DNA of 64,000 nt from Lachnospiraceae bacterium. Lineage in GTDB: Bacteria; Bacillota; Clostridia; Lachnospirales; Lachnospiraceae. This document shows positions 62,259-64,000 of the stretch, in pieces (the stretch's first letter is position 1; every line of letters starts with the position of its first letter). Both the position numbers and the translations under genes were made by a program. The stretch is from the NCBI GenBank assembly GCA_017558145.1, contig JAFYWF010000069.1:1-64000 (forward strand). Reading direction: 5' to 3'. The notes under the pieces were generated by a model. That model was given only the letters and a program-made list of their open reading frames with translations, was not told the origin of the DNA and ran no database searches.

Positions 62259-63649
62259 TTTACACCCTCACGTGTATCTTCTAACACAATGCCTTGTTCT
62301 AACAACTGATTTCTGATTTCGTCTGCTCTGGCAAAATTCTTAGCCTTTCTTGCATCCTGTCTTTCTTGAATCAACTGTTCGATTTCTTCATCTAAAATTT
62401 CTGCTTTCTTTTCTAAAATCAAACCACAAATTTCAGCCATAGTATTAAGCTGTGTATATAAAGCATCTACATATGCTTTGCTGCTTTCTGCATTAGCATT
62501 GGTATTGGCAAATTTTACAAGTTCAAAAATAGCGGAAATAGCATCTGCTGTATTGAAGTCATCTTCCATTGCTTCTTCGTATTTTGCCATAAATGTTTTA
62601 GCTTCATCTAAAGATACAACTTCACCTTCTGTTAATTCTCCTGTGGCTTTACTCTGTAAATCTCTTAATTTTTCAGCAGCGGTTACGATTCTTTCCAAAC
62701 CATTTTTCGCTGCTTCCATTAAATCTGCAGAGAAGTTCAATGGACTTCTATAATGAGCAGAAAGCATGAAGAAACGAAGTACCTGTAAATCGTATTTTTC
62801 ACTAATATCACGAACCGTAAAGAAGTTGCCTGCAGATTTGGACATTTTCTTATTATCAATATTTAAGAATGCGTTATGCATCCAATATCTTGCAAATGTT
62901 TTTCCATTGGCTGCTTCAGATTGTGCAATTTCATTTTCATGATGTGGGAATACTAAATCTTCTCCACCTGCATGAATATCAATTTCATCGCCTAAATATT
63001 TTTTACTCATAACACTACATTCAATGTGCCATCCCGGACGACCATCACACCATGGAGATTCCCATGCCGGTTCCCCTTCTTTTCTTGGTTTCCAAAGTAC
63101 GAAATCCAATGGATCTTCCTTCTGATCTTCTCCGGACACTAAGAGAGAACGGTTTCCTCCCTGTAAATCATCCAAGTTTTTATGAGAAAGCTTACCATAT
63201 TCTTTAAAACTTCTGGTTCTGAAATAAACAGTACCATCTGCTGCCGCGTATGCATGACCTTTTTCAATCAAAGTTCCAATCATATCCAACATTCCACAAA
63301 TTTCATTAGTTGCTAATGGATGTGTTGTTGCAGGTTTTACATTTAAAGCTTCCATATCTTTTTTACATTCTGCAATGTAACGTTCTGAAATTACGGAAGA
63401 ATCTACCCCTTCTTCAATGGCCTTTTTGATAATCTTATCATCTACATCTGTAAAATTAGACACATAGTTTACTTCTAATCCTTTGTATTCCATATAACGT
63501 CTTACAGTATCAAATACAATCATAGGACGGGCATTTCCGATATGGATTAAGTTATATACGGTAGGTCCGCATACATACATTTTTACTTTTCCTTCTTCTA
63601 ATGGAATAAATTCCTCTTTGGATTTTGATAATGTGTTGTATATTTTCAT
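62243..63649 (-). CDS. cysS: Cysteinyl-tRNA synthetase
   Basis: About 468 residues, class I synthetase with the HIGH-like HIGNARP loop and KMSKSAGNFF, plus the zinc residues MYVCGPTVYN, a later WHIECSVM and HHENEIAQSE. It charges tRNA-Cys in the cytosol. ATG 63649 follows AGAGGAAAGA; an in-frame start seven codons upstream lacks spacing. It lies downstream of cysE in the expected cluster order. Confidence 0.95.
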   Translation of the reverse strand: MKIYNTLSKSKEEFIPLEEGKVKMYVCGPTVYNLIHIGNARPMIVFDTVRRYMEYKGLEVNYVSNFTDVDDKIIKKAIEEGVDSSVISERYIAECKKDMEALNVKPATTHPLATNEICGMLDMIGTLIEKGHAYAAADGTVYFRTRSFKEYGKLSHKNLDDLQGGNRSLLVSGEDQKEDPLDFVLWKPRKEGEPAWESPWCDGRPGWHIECSVMSKKYLGDEIDIHAGGEDLVFPHHENEIAQSEAANGKTFARYWMHNAFLNIDNKKMSKSAGNFFTVRDISEKYDLQVLRFFMLSAHYRSPLNFSADLMEAAKNGLERIVTAAEKLRDLQSKATGELTEGEVVSLDEAKTFMAKYEEAMEDDFNTADAISAIFELVKFANTNANAESSKAYVDALYTQLNTMAEICGLILEKKAEILDEEIEQLIQERQDARKAKNFARADEIRNQLLEQGIVLEDTREGVKWKRA

Positions 63650-63730
63650 ATCTTTCCTCTTTCTCCGCATAGCGGTTGCTTTTCTATTTCGTTTTTTACT
63701 TATGCTTACATTGGGTTGTAACTGTTATTC

Positions 63731-64000
63731 TTATTCATTTTTCGCAAATCGATTATCATCCCTTGAATTTTGTTCCTTTTTCATAGATTTCCAATAATTA
63801 ATCTCTTCTTCCAATGCGAAAATCCTTCTTGCCAACTGTTCATTAGTTTTCTGCAACTTCAAAATATCTTCTTCCACCGGATTTGGTAAATTACACTGAT
63901 CCAATGTTTCTTGCGGGGCTGTCTTTTTCTTTCGTTCTACAATTCTCCCCGGAACACCTACTACTGTTGAATTCGGCGGTACTTCATGAAGCACTACACT
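63731..64000 (-). CDS. cysE: Serine O-acetyltransferase, C-terminal part (runs off window)
   Basis: The frame enters at base 64000 (SVVLHEVPPNSTVVGVPGRIV) and ends at 63731, leaving 90 residues. The VPPNSTVVGVPGR turn is the end of the left-handed beta-helix of hexapeptide acetyltransferases; with cysS directly downstream this is CysE. The C-terminal 65 residues beyond the helix are unusually long and coiled-coil-like (LKLQKTNEQLARRIFALEEE), whereas typical CysE ends soon after the helix. It acetylates serine for cysteine synthesis. Confidence 0.85.
   Translation of the reverse strand, partial: SVVLHEVPPNSTVVGVPGRIVERKKKTAPQETLDQCNLPNPVEEDILKLQKTNEQLARRIFALEEEINYWKSMKKEQNSRDDNRFAKNE

Overview
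The window is low-GC chromosomal DNA from a Gram-positive anaerobe of the class Clostridia, most probably the family Lachnospiraceae; I cannot name a genus. The main evidence is the order cysE-cysS-mrnC-rlmB-sigH at the right end, a receiver-less Spo0A-like regulator, a GH2/GPH-symporter/AraC sugar locus, a PrdX-type editing protein, and many Na+-coupled carriers. Most genes lie on the minus strand, each with a clear purine-rich Shine-Dalgarno sequence.

Left arm, 1-16 kb: a sugar-type oxidoreductase with a DUF4298 protein; a beta-glycosidase plus GPH symporter operon divergent from an AraC activator; an NSS-family Na+ symporter; a 165-bp palindromic MITE-like element; an FGGY sugar kinase with a small Met-rich partner; an iron alcohol dehydrogenase whose 3' end overlaps a degV gene remnant; a FAD dehydrogenase with an NCS2 permease; a tRNA-Leu(CAG); and a FliD-like plus SH3b membrane protein pair.

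Integrated island, 16.23-22.26 kb: a 6.0-kb element sits in the 3' end of tRNA-Leu(UAA). It is bounded by a 21-bp perfect direct repeat (16232-16252 and 22240-22260), carries a tyrosine recombinase, and has GTTTACAC integrase-arm-like repeats at both ends. On the left it encodes the integrase, an HTH protein and a coiled-coil protein on the minus strand. On the right is a five-gene plus-strand cargo: a small membrane protein, a 265-aa protein, a BglII/BstYI-like nuclease without a methylase, a double zinc-ribbon protein, and a 281-aa protein. Three cargo proteins carry short Q/N/G/Y-rich motifs reminiscent of RHIM/PP-type amyloid signalling motifs. This is my best candidate for an undescribed, defence-like system.

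Middle, 22.5-43.5 kb: a lone eutH, an orphan coiled-coil protein, a lipoprotein, a dicarboxylate/amino-acid carrier fused to a soluble N-terminal domain, gldA, a large STAND ATPase with nine 42-residue TPR units, putP, a DUF2974 hydrolase, a nucleoid-associated protein, a cytidylate-kinase-like protein, a MORN protein, a DUF362 ferredoxin protein, glgA with its promoter, and the Spo0A-like protein.

Right arm, 43.5-64 kb: TraX-family protein; an M20 peptidase with a two-gene DUF5058 membrane module; a coenzyme A cluster (coaBC, panT-like ECF S component, coaX); nitroreductase; a dipeptide epimerase divergent from a DUF819 carrier across a palindrome-rich intergenic region; PrdX-type protein; a DUF6020 membrane protein; a 1349-aa RND exporter with a 300-residue coiled-coil insertion; and the sigH-rlmB-mrnC-cysS-cysE housekeeping cluster, cut by the window edge.
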